Assembly (NCBI GenBank): GCA_025455245.1
Contig: JALOMX010000093.1
Coordinates: forward strand, 1 to 7,559
DNA: 7,559 nt
Reading direction: 5' to 3'
Source: Chitinophagaceae bacterium
Lineage (GTDB): Bacteria > Bacteroidota > Bacteroidia > Chitinophagales > Chitinophagaceae
Made by a program: the position numbers and the translations under genes. Of this stretch, positions 1 to 7,189 are shown one piece after another. The notes under the pieces are model-generated. The model made no database searches, was not told the origin of the DNA, and was given only the letters and a program-made list of their open reading frames with translations. Each line of letters begins with the position of its first letter. The stretch's first letter is position 1.

Positions 1-372
1 TCATTCTCAGGTACAGGCAATCAACCACCCAAAGACAATTATGTTTCGGGTTTTAAAAGGATTGATGAGCCGGATTCCGGAGGAACAACGCAATCCACTG
101 CAACAGGTTCATCTCCCAATCCTCCCGCTGCGGGATTCTCAACAACCGATGACGAAATTGAATGTACCGCCATTTTTGGTGGGGTCAAAAGAACTGTGGT
201 TTCCAAGAATTTTAAAGGCGGTGAGGTAGTAGCCGTTTTCGGTGGCGCTGAGATCGACCTTACCCATGCCGACATTCAGGGAGTGGTTAAGCTGGAAGCC
301 ACCAACATTTTGGGTGGCACAAAATTGATCGTTCCTCCCACATGGGATGTCCAAATAAAAGACTGGTTTTAA
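1..372 (+). CDS. LiaF-like membrane/envelope-stress protein, C-terminal part (5' end outside window; 3' end probably truncated)
   Basis: The reading frame is open from base 1 and encodes the last 123 residues before a TAA. Residues 1-50 form a Ser/Thr/Pro/Gly-rich linker. Residues 52-120 carry the repeating Phe-Gly-Gly signature of the LiaF C-terminal domain (DUF2154-like): AIFGGVKRTV, AVFGGAEIDL, NILGGTKLIVPP. Members of this family usually have an N-terminal block of membrane helices, which would lie upstream of the window. In Firmicutes, LiaF restrains a LiaS-type kinase; a similar role here is inferred from the kinase gene 92 bp downstream. The oddity is the end: the frame stops at KDWF*, where relatives normally continue through more FGG repeats, and a tail resembling the expected C-terminus lies in another frame just downstream. 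The family call is firm; whether the product is functional is uncertain. Confidence 0.8.
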   Translation, partial: SFSGTGNQPPKDNYVSGFKRIDEPDSGGTTQSTATGSSPNPPAAGFSTTDDEIECTAIFGGVKRTVVSKNFKGGEVVAVFGGAEIDLTHADIQGVVKLEATNILGGTKLIVPPTWDVQIKDWF

Positions 373-416
373 TGGGTACAGCCTTCCTTGGAGGATTAGA
401 GATTAAATCATTCTGA
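360..416 (+). other. Out-of-frame remnant of the LiaF-like C-terminus
   Basis: Read in frame 3, this stretch encodes RLVLMGTAFLGGLEIKSF and then TGA. It resembles the last FGG-type repeat that normally ends LiaF-like proteins of this type (small-G-x-F/GG-hydrophobic-E-I-K). The upstream frame ends in TAA at 370-372. The simplest reading is that the segment between VQIK and VLMG, probably some tens of codons, was lost by a deletion whose length is not a multiple of three. A sequencing or assembly error is the alternative. The match to the family tail is from memory of the family, not from an alignment. Confidence 0.5.
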
Positions 417-464
417 TAAGCAGAGAAAGGATTTTTTTAAAAAAGTGTTTACGATCCTATTCCA

Positions 465-1502
465 ATGGAAAATCCATATTCCGGAAAAAGCATAATAATC
501 GGGGCCGTCATCAGCGGCCTTATTTTGGGAGGCGTCAATACGTATGTGGTAAAACAGTTTGGTTTTTCTACAACTACCGCATTGAAAGACGCGGTCGTAA
601 GCCTTCAATTCTGGTTTTTAGGAGCGCTCATCATTGGAAATACCATCCGTTTTTATTTCCCCAAACAAAGCCGGATAATTTTCTTCTTCGGGCTCGTGGT
701 TACCCTGACAGCATTGTGGTCCGTGCTTACAGGATTTACGCTTCATTTTGTTCAGAGACGTATTTTGGGATACAGTGATTTCTTTGAATTATCCCTTCCG
801 GTTCGGGTGGCATTTACCCTGCTGCTGTTTACGGCGCTTTCCATGATTTTTGCTTTTTTGAATATATTAAATGAGCAGCACCTTTCGGAGCAACGAAACC
901 TGGAAGCACAGAACCTGGCAAGGGAAACAGAATTGAATAATTTACAGGAAAAACTCCATCCGCATTTTTTATTCAACAGCCTCAATTCCATTAATGCCCT
1001 TGTAGCCATACAACCGGAAAATGCACGAAAAATGGTACAGCAACTTTCGGATTTTCTTCGCAGCACGCTGAAAAGGGATAGCAAAGAATGGGTAAACCTC
1101 AGTAAAGAGCTTGAATACCTTTCCCTTTATCTGGAAATCGAGAAAGTCAGGTTCGGGCATAGGTTGCAATCCAATATTTCCCTGGAAGAATCAACAGAAG
1201 CCTGTAAACTTCCTCCTTTTATCCTGCTGCCCATCCTGGAAAATGCCATTAAGTTTGGCCTGTATGATACACTCGATGAAGTGCTGATCGAATTGAAAAT
1301 CAATTGTTCACAAGGTATGTTGACAATAGAAGTTTCAAATCCTTTTGATCCTGAAACAGCAGGAAACAGAAAAGGTACCGGCTATGGCCTGAAGGCAGTA
1401 AACCGGCGCTTGTTTTTATTATTCGGACGGACCGATCTTTTGCAAACAAAAGCCGAAGGCAATATTTTTACCACCAAGGTTCTAATTCCTCAAATTACAT
1501 GA
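465..1502 (+). CDS. LytS/YehU-family sensor histidine kinase with four N-terminal membrane helices
   Basis: A 345-residue kinase of the His_kinase (PF06580) plus HATPase_c type. Four hydrophobic segments, at about residues 8-28, 46-64, 70-93 and 113-134, form a membrane module without a large periplasmic sensor domain. A short, probably coiled, linker follows (135-163). The phosphoacceptor motif LHPHFLFNSLNS starts at 164, with H167 the expected phosphorylated histidine. The ATP-binding domain shows the N box (LPILENAIKFG, N260) and the G box (KGTGYGLKAV, 303-312). It should autophosphorylate and pass phosphate to the LytTR regulator, whose ATG overlaps its stop codon. Having no bulky sensor, it may read membrane state through the LiaF-like protein encoded upstream; that is inference. 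The signal is unknown. The ATG at 465 gives a full first helix, and no clear Shine-Dalgarno is present. Confidence 0.93.
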   Translation: MENPYSGKSIIIGAVISGLILGGVNTYVVKQFGFSTTTALKDAVVSLQFWFLGALIIGNTIRFYFPKQSRIIFFFGLVVTLTALWSVLTGFTLHFVQRRILGYSDFFELSLPVRVAFTLLLFTALSMIFAFLNILNEQHLSEQRNLEAQNLARETELNNLQEKLHPHFLFNSLNSINALVAIQPENARKMVQQLSDFLRSTLKRDSKEWVNLSKELEYLSLYLEIEKVRFGHRLQSNISLEESTEACKLPPFILLPILENAIKFGLYDTLDEVLIELKINCSQGMLTIEVSNPFDPETAGNRKGTGYGLKAVNRRLFLLFGRTDLLQTKAEGNIFTTKVLIPQIT

Positions 1503-2242
1503 TCAAAGTAATCATCATAGACGATGAGCCACTTGCACGCTCCATAGTGGCCGAATTTTTAAAGGGATATCCTGATGTATCCATTTTAGCCGAATGCGGA
1601 GACGGTTTTCAGGGGCTAAAAGCTATTCAGGAACATCAGCCGGAGCTGATTTTTCTTGATGTACAAATGCCCAAGATCAACGGATTTGAAATGCTCGAAC
1701 TAATTGAACAAAAACCGGATGTGATTTTCACCACGGCTTTTGATGAATATGCCATTAAAGCATTTGAAACCAATGCTATAGATTATTTATTGAAACCCTT
1801 TTCGAAGGAGCGGTTTGAAAAGGCCATGCATAAATGGGAGCAGTGGAGAAATGCAAAAACATCCATACAGCCTCAGCATGCTAACGATTTTTCAGGATTG
1901 GAGCAGCCTGTTCAGCGGGAGCGGGTAGTGGTAAAACATGGCAGCCTGATTAAAATAATCCCCGTTCAGGAAATTGAATACCTCGAATCGGCCGATGATT
2001 TTGTAAAGATCCATACAAAGGATGGGGCTTTTTTGAAAAATAAAACGATGGCCTATTTTGAGCAAACCCTGAGTCAGCAGGAGTTTGTTCGTACCCACAG
2101 GTCATACATGATACAAATAGCGCAAATTACCCGCATTGATCCTTACGAAAAGGATAGTTTTGTAGCCGTTCTCAAAAGCGGGAAGAAAATACCTGTTAGC
2201 CGGTCGGGCTATCCAAGGCTGAGGGCGGCATTGGGCTTGTAA
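1499..2242 (+). CDS. LytTR-family response regulator
   Basis: A 247-residue regulator. Residues 1-115 are a receiver domain with acidic pocket D8/D9, phosphoacceptor D54 (in IFLDVQMP), T79 and K99-P100. Residues 140-245 are a LytTR DNA-binding domain, including the motif FVRTHRSYMI (197-206) and the C-terminal PVSRSGYPRLR. LytTR domains bind DNA through beta strands and usually activate envelope, virulence or competence genes. The ATG at 1499 overlaps the kinase stop as ATGA, so the pair is translationally coupled and almost certainly a cognate two-component system. Targets cannot be read from this window; I saw no clear paired direct repeats ahead of the local genes. All key receiver residues are present, so it should be phosphorylatable. 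Confidence 0.95.
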   Translation: MIKVIIIDDEPLARSIVAEFLKGYPDVSILAECGDGFQGLKAIQEHQPELIFLDVQMPKINGFEMLELIEQKPDVIFTTAFDEYAIKAFETNAIDYLLKPFSKERFEKAMHKWEQWRNAKTSIQPQHANDFSGLEQPVQRERVVVKHGSLIKIIPVQEIEYLESADDFVKIHTKDGAFLKNKTMAYFEQTLSQQEFVRTHRSYMIQIAQITRIDPYEKDSFVAVLKSGKKIPVSRSGYPRLRAALGL

Positions 2243-2243
2243 T

Positions 2244-3473
2244 ATGCGTGGACAAAAAACTTTAGTGGTCATTGGTGGTGGTGCTGCAGGATTTTTTTGC
2301 GCAGTCAATGCCGCAAGGCTTGATCCGGATATAAAAGTTATTCTGCTTGAGAAAACCGGGAAACTGCTACAGAAAGTGAAAATCAGTGGTGGTGGCCGCT
2401 GCAATACCACCCATCATTTATTCGACATCAGCCCATTCAGCAAATGTTATCCCCGGGGTGAAAAATTCCTGAAAAAAGCCTTGCACCATTTTGGACCGGC
2501 CGATACCGTTCAATGGTTTGCAGAAAGGGGCGTAAACCTGAAAGCAGAACCGGATGGAAGGATGTTTCCGGTTACAGACAATAGCCAAACCATAATAGAT
2601 TGCCTGCTCAAAGAATCCGAAAGGTTCGGGGTTGAAATAAGGTTGTTTTCCATTGTGGTTAAACTGGAAAAGCAAAATGCCACCTGGCAGCTAACCTTAC
2701 AGGATGGCCGGATGATGGAAGCTGATTTTGTGTGCGTTGCTTGTGGAGGCTTTCCAAAATCCGAACAATTCGGCTGGCTTACCAAGGCCACCGGACATAG
2801 CATTTCTACTCCCGTACCTTCTTTATTTACATTCAACACACCGGGAAATCCTATAACCTCATTAATGGGGGTTTCGCAAAAAGCGCATGTAAAAATTGCA
2901 GGGACCAAATTTGAAGCAGAGGGGCCTGTTTTAGTTACGCATTGGGGACTGAGTGGTCCGGCCATTCTTCGGACCTCCGCATTTGCGGCGCGGGAATTGG
3001 CTGCAAAGGATTATCAGTTTGAAGTTATCATAAACTGGATGCCCCTTTTCAATGAAAACAGCCTCAGGGAAAAAATTCTTCTATATAGGCAGGAAAAGGG
3101 AAATAAAAAGGTCATGAATACCGAATGGTTCGATTTGCCCGACCGCTTATTGAAGTTTCTGCTGGAGTCCTGTGAAATTGATTCAGAACAGCGGTGGGCC
3201 GACCTGCCTGCTGCAAAGCAAAACAAACTTATTAAGGCACTCACGGCATTTTCTGTTCCCGCAAAGGGCAAAACCACTTTCAAAGATGAATTTGTCACCG
3301 CAGGAGGGATATCCCTCCATGAAATCGATCCAAATTCTATGCAAAGCAAACTAAATCCGGGACTTTATTTTGCAGGAGAAATAATGGATGTAGATGGGGT
3401 TACAGGCGGTTTTAATTTTCAGCATGCCTGGACATCCGGAATGATTGCTGCCCGCCATATTGCCGGAGTGTAA
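2244..3473 (+). CDS. YhiN/HI0933-family NAD(P)/FAD-dependent oxidoreductase (BaiN-like flavoprotein)
   Basis: A complete 409-residue flavoprotein, the usual length for the HI0933-like family. Visible motifs are the dinucleotide-binding VIGGGAAG (9-16), the acidic strand end LLEKTGKLLQKVKISGGGRCN (starting at 34, with family signature SGGGRCN 48-54), GRMFPVTDNSQT (105-116), THWGLSGPA (232-240), and the C-terminal FAD-binding TAGGI (352-356), GLYFAGE (373-379) and GVTGGFNFQHAWTSG (385-399). Members are called YhiN in E. coli, BaiN in clostridia or aminoacetone oxidase-like. The physiological substrate is generally unknown, so no reaction is assigned. The start lies 1 bp after the response-regulator stop, which suggests cotranscription and translational coupling with the signalling genes. 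No terminator separates them. I see no sign of truncation. Confidence 0.93.
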   Translation: MRGQKTLVVIGGGAAGFFCAVNAARLDPDIKVILLEKTGKLLQKVKISGGGRCNTTHHLFDISPFSKCYPRGEKFLKKALHHFGPADTVQWFAERGVNLKAEPDGRMFPVTDNSQTIIDCLLKESERFGVEIRLFSIVVKLEKQNATWQLTLQDGRMMEADFVCVACGGFPKSEQFGWLTKATGHSISTPVPSLFTFNTPGNPITSLMGVSQKAHVKIAGTKFEAEGPVLVTHWGLSGPAILRTSAFAARELAAKDYQFEVIINWMPLFNENSLREKILLYRQEKGNKKVMNTEWFDLPDRLLKFLLESCEIDSEQRWADLPAAKQNKLIKALTAFSVPAKGKTTFKDEFVTAGGISLHEIDPNSMQSKLNPGLYFAGEIMDVDGVTGGFNFQHAWTSGMIAARHIAGV

Positions 3474-3614
3474 AAAACCTTCTTTCAGGTAGGAAAGCAT
3501 TGTTGAAGTGATGTTTTTCTCCAAAATAATTTGCGAAAGGGGATATAAATCTGAAAATTTTCTTAAGGCTTATTATAAAAGGGATGAACTCCGCATTCCT
3601 TGACAACTTTGGGT

Positions 3615-3622
3615 TACCTTTG
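3615..3622 (+). promoter_or_regulatory. Candidate -7 element of the citrate synthase promoter
   Basis: TACCTTTG matches the Bacteroidota -7 consensus TAnnTTTG exactly. It lies about 50 bp before the citrate synthase start, in the 198-bp gap after the flavoprotein gene. No TTTG sits at the expected distance upstream (CGCA occupies that place), so the -33 half is missing or degenerate. Start of transcription would be near 3628, giving a leader of roughly 45 nt. The rest of this gap is AT-rich and shows no ORF or strong hairpin. Confidence 0.4.
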
Positions 3623-3671
3623 AGCCGCTTCACAAACCTATTAATTTTTTCTCTTATAAATATTCTAATCA

Positions 3672-4997
3672 ATGGGCATTCTAAAAGACAAATTCAAGGC
3701 AAAGGCAGATGCAGCGGCAACCGAGATAAAGGCCATGCTGAAGGAACATGGCGGAAAAAAGATTGGTGAGGTAACCCTGGCACAGATTTATCAGGGTATG
3801 CGCGGAATGACCGGGCTTGTCAGTGAAACATCATTACTTGATCCGCAGGAAGGTATCCGGTTCCGCGGTTATTCTATTCCCGAGTTGCGGGCTCAGCTTC
3901 CTAAGGTAGATGGAGGAACAGAACCTATGCCGGAAGGGCTCTTTTATTTGATGCTTATTGGCGAGTTGCCAACCAAAGAAGAGGCCGATCATGTGACCGA
4001 TGTATTTCAGCGTCGCAGCCATGTACCTAACCATGTTTTTAAAACAATCGATGCACTGCCGAATGCAACCCACCCGATGACCATGTTTGTTACAGGGGTA
4101 ATGGCCCTGCAAACGGAAAGCTTATTTGCAAAGCGTTATGCAGAGGGAATGTCCAAAAAAGATTATTGGGAGGCCACTTTTGATGATAGTATTACACTGA
4201 TTGCACGCCTGCCAAGGATTGCGGCATATATCTACAGAAAAAAATACCATAATGGAGATGACATCAACCCGGATGGTATGCTTGATTGGGCCGGTAACCT
4301 TGCACACATGCTCGGTTTTGAAAATCCTAATTTTCAAAAACTCATGCGCCTGTATATGACCATTCATGCCGATCATGAAGGGGGTAATGTAAGTGCGCAT
4401 ACCACTCACCTTGTTGGTTCAGCCCTTGCCGATCCATACCTTTCTTATGCTGCCGGTATGAATGGTCTGGCGGGACCCTTGCATGGCCTTGCCAATCAGG
4501 AGGTAATCAAATGGATATTTGAAATGCAGGAGAAACTGGGTACAGACCTGCCAACGCACGATCAGATTGAAAAATACGTGAGGGATACACTCGATCAGGG
4601 AAAAGTGGTGCCGGGTTATGGTCATGCGGTGCTTCGTCAAACCGACCCGCGTTTTATAGCACAAATGGATTTTGGAAAAACCTATATGCGCGATGACAAG
4701 CTTTGCCGTACGGTTTGGAAAATTTACGAAGTAGTTCCGCCCATCCTTGAAAGCCTTGGAAAAGTAAAGAACCCCTGGCCCAATGTAGACGCGCATAGCG
4801 GTGCTTTGCTTGTGCACTTCGGAATGAAGGAATATGAGTTCTATACAGTATTGTTTGCTGTTAGCCGTGCTTTAGGTGTATTGGCAAACCTCTGCTGGTC
4901 AAGGGCATTGGGCTTCCCGATTGAAAGGCCTAAGAGTGTCACCACCGAATCGGTTAAAAACTGGTTGAATGGTGAGGGAGAAATCTGGGGAGAATAA
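3672..4997 (+). CDS. Citrate synthase, eukaryotic/mitochondrial type
   Basis: A complete 441-residue citrate (Si)-synthase that condenses acetyl-CoA and oxaloacetate at the entry of the TCA cycle; it is the functional equivalent of bacterial gltA. Long stretches follow the mitochondrial enzyme: LLDPQEGIRFRGYSIPE (55-71), HADHEGGNVSAHT (232-244), GPLHGLANQE (268-277), VVPGYGHAVLRQTDPR (312-327), NPWPNVDAHSG (367-377) and SRALGFPIERPKS (410-422). Counterparts of pig heart residues are present: H235, catalytic H271, H318 and D373, and substrate-binding R327, R399 and R419. The family is dimeric and lacks the N-terminal NADH-regulatory region of proteobacterial type II enzymes. The first 35 residues are charged and helical; the protein should be cytoplasmic. 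It appears monocistronic: a candidate promoter precedes it and a strong terminator follows 25 bp after the stop. Confidence 0.97.
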   Translation: MGILKDKFKAKADAAATEIKAMLKEHGGKKIGEVTLAQIYQGMRGMTGLVSETSLLDPQEGIRFRGYSIPELRAQLPKVDGGTEPMPEGLFYLMLIGELPTKEEADHVTDVFQRRSHVPNHVFKTIDALPNATHPMTMFVTGVMALQTESLFAKRYAEGMSKKDYWEATFDDSITLIARLPRIAAYIYRKKYHNGDDINPDGMLDWAGNLAHMLGFENPNFQKLMRLYMTIHADHEGGNVSAHTTHLVGSALADPYLSYAAGMNGLAGPLHGLANQEVIKWIFEMQEKLGTDLPTHDQIEKYVRDTLDQGKVVPGYGHAVLRQTDPRFIAQMDFGKTYMRDDKLCRTVWKIYEVVPPILESLGKVKNPWPNVDAHSGALLVHFGMKEYEFYTVLFAVSRALGVLANLCWSRALGFPIERPKSVTTESVKNWLNGEGEIWGE

Positions 4998-5022
4998 ATT
5001 TTACATTTTGAATAGTCCGAAG

Positions 5023-5059
5023 GAGGCACACGTAACAAGGTGCCTCTTTTTATTTTTTT
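5023..5059 (+). terminator. Intrinsic terminator after citrate synthase
   Basis: Perfect 7-bp stem GAGGCAC (5023-5029) with GTGCCTC (5040-5046), which G:U and A:T pairs with the following T-run can lengthen. The loop is 10 nt. T-rich tail 5047-5059 (five T, A, seven T). It separates citrate synthase from the downstream exported proteins. Confidence 0.88.
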
Positions 5060-5125
5060 AAGATTTTTCACAGAAAGCTAAAATACGATTCAGGGGTTTT
5101 TAACGTATTAAATCAAAAGTAAATC

Positions 5126-5572
5126 ATGAAGAAGTTATCGATTATTTGTTTTATAATTTTTGCGGGCTATTCAGCACAAAGTCAGGAGTTGGGTATACGT
5201 TTTGGTGACGTAGCAGGTGGCAATGTAGCAGTAGATGCATTATTCAAAGCAGGTAAATTCAGCCGTATTCATGCTGACCTTGCTTTTGGAAATAGCGGAG
5301 TAGGCATTGAGGGTGTTTGGAATTTTTTGTACAAGCCTTTGGGAGGTGAAGCGTTTTACTGGTATGTGGGTGTTGGTGGCAGTATGCGTATTGACGACAA
5401 TGAATTTTTGCTGGGACCCAATGGTGAAATTGGCATTGAATACAAATTCAACACAGTTCCTATTTCATTGAGCGCCGACTGGAGACCAACGTTATGGATA
5501 ATAGAAGAAACCCGGTTTAATGCAGGAGGATTTGGACTTAACATCCGATATGTTTTTGGCAACAACAGGTAA
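5126..5572 (+). CDS. Small secreted, probably outer-membrane beta-barrel protein of unknown function
   Basis: A 148-residue protein with an N-terminal signal peptide: basic MKK, a hydrophobic core at residues 4-15, and likely cleavage after AQS (residue 19). The mature part of about 129 residues alternates polar and hydrophobic/aromatic residues in short stretches separated by Gly- and Asp-rich turns, for example RIHADLAFG (47-55), AFYWYVGVGGSMRI (76-89), GEIGIEYKF (100-108), ISLSADWRPTLW (113-124). It ends in a strand-like GGFGLNIRYVF (134-144), typical of an outer-membrane C-terminal strand. This fits a small barrel of roughly eight strands. I do not recognise a specific function. It follows a terminator, so it probably has its own promoter, but I could not identify one with confidence in 5060-5125. 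The Omp85-like gene follows after 101 bp. Confidence 0.8.
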   Translation: MKKLSIICFIIFAGYSAQSQELGIRFGDVAGGNVAVDALFKAGKFSRIHADLAFGNSGVGIEGVWNFLYKPLGGEAFYWYVGVGGSMRIDDNEFLLGPNGEIGIEYKFNTVPISLSADWRPTLWIIEETRFNAGGFGLNIRYVFGNNR

Positions 5573-5673
5573 AGAGAACACTCCATTTAACGGTTATAAT
5601 CAAAGAATGACCTATATCATTGGGTCGGGGATCATAACTATCTTTCTTTGAATAAATCAAATGAAAAGAGAAC

Positions 5674-6837
5674 GTGACCCGGCAAAGATTCACAAATATC
5701 CTTTTATGGATCCTGATGTTTTTATGCATGGATTTATTTTCTGTGGCACAGGATTCGCTGACCAAAAAGGAAATCAGGAAGGCTATCATGAAAGATACCC
5801 TTGACGGCAAACTGGACCTTAGCCGTTTCCTTATTGACATGAAAGGATTTGTACCCGTTCCCCTGATTATTACAGAACCCGCGCTGGGTGGTTTCGGTGG
5901 ATTAATGGCATTTACTTTTTTATCGCCCAAAAAGGTTGATCCCAAATATGGCTATGTGCCGCCGGATATAACGGCAATTGCCGGTATGTATACTGCCAAT
6001 AATAGCTGGCTCCTGGGTGGTGGGCGTATAGGAAGTTTACCAAAGGCGGGCGTTAAATACCGCGCATTCGCAGGTTATGGTAGCATAAACCTGGATTTTT
6101 ACAGGGAGATCGCGGAAGGTACAGATCAAAAATTTTCATTCAATATTAAAGCCCTTCCCATATATCTTTCAGTAAGTAAGAAGGTAAGTAAAAGCGATAT
6201 ATACCTGGGGACAGAGTATATATATTCTTCAACAACCCTGAAACCTGAATTTGATGAGAATCTCCCTGATTTGTTTCCGGATAAAGAACTTGACAGTAAA
6301 ATTGGTTCCCTTGGATTTTTTGCCGACTGGGATAAGCGCAACAACTTTTTCACCCCTGATAAGGGGTTCAGAATCAATACCGTTTACGCTATTGATGATG
6401 ATTGGACAGGGAGCGATTATAATTATCAGAAACTCACCGGTTTTGTGAATTGGTTTTTGCCTGTAAAAAACAACTGGATAAGTGGATTGCGTATAGATGC
6501 CCAACATGTATTTGACCGTCCTCCGTTTTACCTGCTACCTTTTATTAACCTCAGGGGTGTTCCTTTGGCACGATATCAGGGTTTCACCACAGTGCTGGCA
6601 GAGACCGAGCAGCGTTATGATTTCAGCCGGCGCTGGAGTGGGGTAGCCTTTGCCGGGATGGGAAAAGCCATGATGGAAAATCAATCCTTTGGTGATGCAG
6701 ATCTCATATACAATTATGGTGCGGGTTTCAGGTATCTGGTGGCAAGGGCCTTTGGTATCAGGGCCGGCATTGATGTGGCCGGAGGGCCTGATAGCTTTGG
6801 GTGGTACATTGTTTTCGGGCACAACTGGAATCGCTAG
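5674..6837 (+). CDS. BamA/TamA (Omp85, D15 surface antigen)-like outer-membrane protein without POTRA domains
   Basis: A 387-residue exported barrel protein. The only start that keeps the full signal peptide is GTG 5674; in the same frame TGA lies at 5662-5664. The basic start MTRQRF, a hydrophobic core (about 8-23) and SVA before QDS (cleavage near 25) form a signal peptide. Omp85 features are DWDKRNNFFTPDKGFRI (218-234), like the D-x-R-D/N-x-F-x-P-x-x-G strand of the D15 domain; LRGVPLARYQG (293-303), matching the RGF/RG loop-6 motif; and a C-terminal strand SFGWYIVFGHNW (374-385) ending in an aromatic residue. No POTRA repeats precede the barrel, unlike BamA or TamA, so a role in protein insertion cannot be assumed; many Bacteroidota have such short members of unknown role. 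A second TAG follows the stop directly. Upstream, TATCTTTC (5639-5646) is a weak -7 candidate. Confidence 0.87.
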   Translation: MTRQRFTNILLWILMFLCMDLFSVAQDSLTKKEIRKAIMKDTLDGKLDLSRFLIDMKGFVPVPLIITEPALGGFGGLMAFTFLSPKKVDPKYGYVPPDITAIAGMYTANNSWLLGGGRIGSLPKAGVKYRAFAGYGSINLDFYREIAEGTDQKFSFNIKALPIYLSVSKKVSKSDIYLGTEYIYSSTTLKPEFDENLPDLFPDKELDSKIGSLGFFADWDKRNNFFTPDKGFRINTVYAIDDDWTGSDYNYQKLTGFVNWFLPVKNNWISGLRIDAQHVFDRPPFYLLPFINLRGVPLARYQGFTTVLAETEQRYDFSRRWSGVAFAGMGKAMMENQSFGDADLIYNYGAGFRYLVARAFGIRAGIDVAGGPDSFGWYIVFGHNWNR

Positions 6838-6857
6838 TAGGATTCATTTTGATTGAA

Positions 6858-6877
6858 GTTTATTTTTGAAAATAAAC
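6858..6877. repeat. Perfect AT-rich palindrome upstream of tRNA-Ala
   Basis: GTTTATTTT (6858-6866) and AAAATAAAC (6869-6877) are perfect inverted arms around TG. The TTTG of the tRNA promoter (6865-6868) lies at its centre. It could be a weak terminator for the Omp85-like gene or a binding site over the promoter; the sequence alone does not decide. Confidence 0.6.
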
Positions 6878-6895
6878 TCAGCTCCCATACATTTG
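6865..6895 (+). promoter_or_regulatory. Bacteroidota housekeeping promoter of tRNA-Ala
   Basis: TTTG at 6865-6868 (-33) and TACATTTG at 6888-6895 (-7) both match the Bacteroidota primary sigma consensus exactly, with a 19-bp spacer. Transcription should start near 6900-6903, only a few bases before the mature tRNA 5' end at 6906, as expected for a strongly expressed stable RNA. Confidence 0.8.
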
Positions 6896-6905
6896 CAGCC
6901 CGTTC

Positions 6906-6980
<75 letters not shown>

Positions 6981-6994
6981 AAGCTTTAAAGATC

Positions 6995-7021
6995 AGGCTC
7001 GCAGCAATGCGGGCCTTTTTT
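6995..7021 (+). terminator. tRNA-Ala intrinsic terminator, copy 1 of 4
   Basis: Stem AGGCTCGCA (6995-7003) with TGCGGGCCT (7008-7016), nine pairs including one T:G, closed by a GNRA-type GCAA loop. Six T's follow (7016-7021). It starts 16 nt after the tRNA 3' end and is the natural primary terminator of the tRNA transcript. Confidence 0.88.
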
Positions 7022-7058
7022 ATTCCTGCCGGCAAGAGCGTCCCGCAGGTTGCGGGAA

Positions 7059-7108
7059 GGTCACCGGTTCCCCGCCTTTCAGTCGGGCAGGGACTCCGGT
7101 ATTCTCCA
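7059..7108 (+). pseudogene. tRNA-Ala 3'-part remnant with hairpin in the T loop, copy 1
   Basis: GGTCACCGGTTC and GACTCCGGTATTCTCCA of tRNA-Ala are kept exactly, but 21 bases separate them inside the T loop. The insertion makes a stem CCCCGCC (7070-7076) with GGCAGGG (7086-7092), one C:A mismatch, stacked inside the intact T stem (7063-7067 with 7096-7100). The 5' half of the tRNA is absent, so this cannot be a functional tRNA gene. Confidence 0.85.
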
Positions 7109-7123
7109 CAAGCTTTAAAGATC

Positions 7124-7152
7124 AGGCTCGCAGCAATGCGGGCCTTTTTTTT
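7124..7152 (+). terminator. Repeated intrinsic terminator, copy 2 of 4
   Basis: Same nine-pair stem and GCAA loop as the first copy (7124-7132 with 7137-7145), followed by eight T's (7145-7152). It would stop read-through from the first terminator. Confidence 0.82.
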
Positions 7153-7189
7153 ATTCCTGCCGGCAAAAGCGTCCCTCAGGGTGCGGGAA

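Noticed and set aside
139..354. Minus-strand and alternative-frame ORFs over the first 370 bp
   Set aside because: They overlap the LiaF-like frame, which has clear family motifs; the others show none.
3600..3605. TTGACA resembling a sigma-70 -35 box upstream of citrate synthase
   Set aside because: No TATAAT-like sequence lies 16-18 bp downstream, and the genome appears to use Bacteroidota promoters.
4122..4817. Minus-strand ORFs of 95 and 132 codons inside citrate synthase
   Set aside because: They are shadows of a strongly conserved enzyme gene and show no recognisable domain.
5661..5804. Alternative ATG start for the Omp85-like gene, encoding about 47 residues
   Set aside because: This ATG is in a different frame from the barrel protein and its frame ends at TGA inside the gene. 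The signal peptide is encoded in the GTG 5674 frame.
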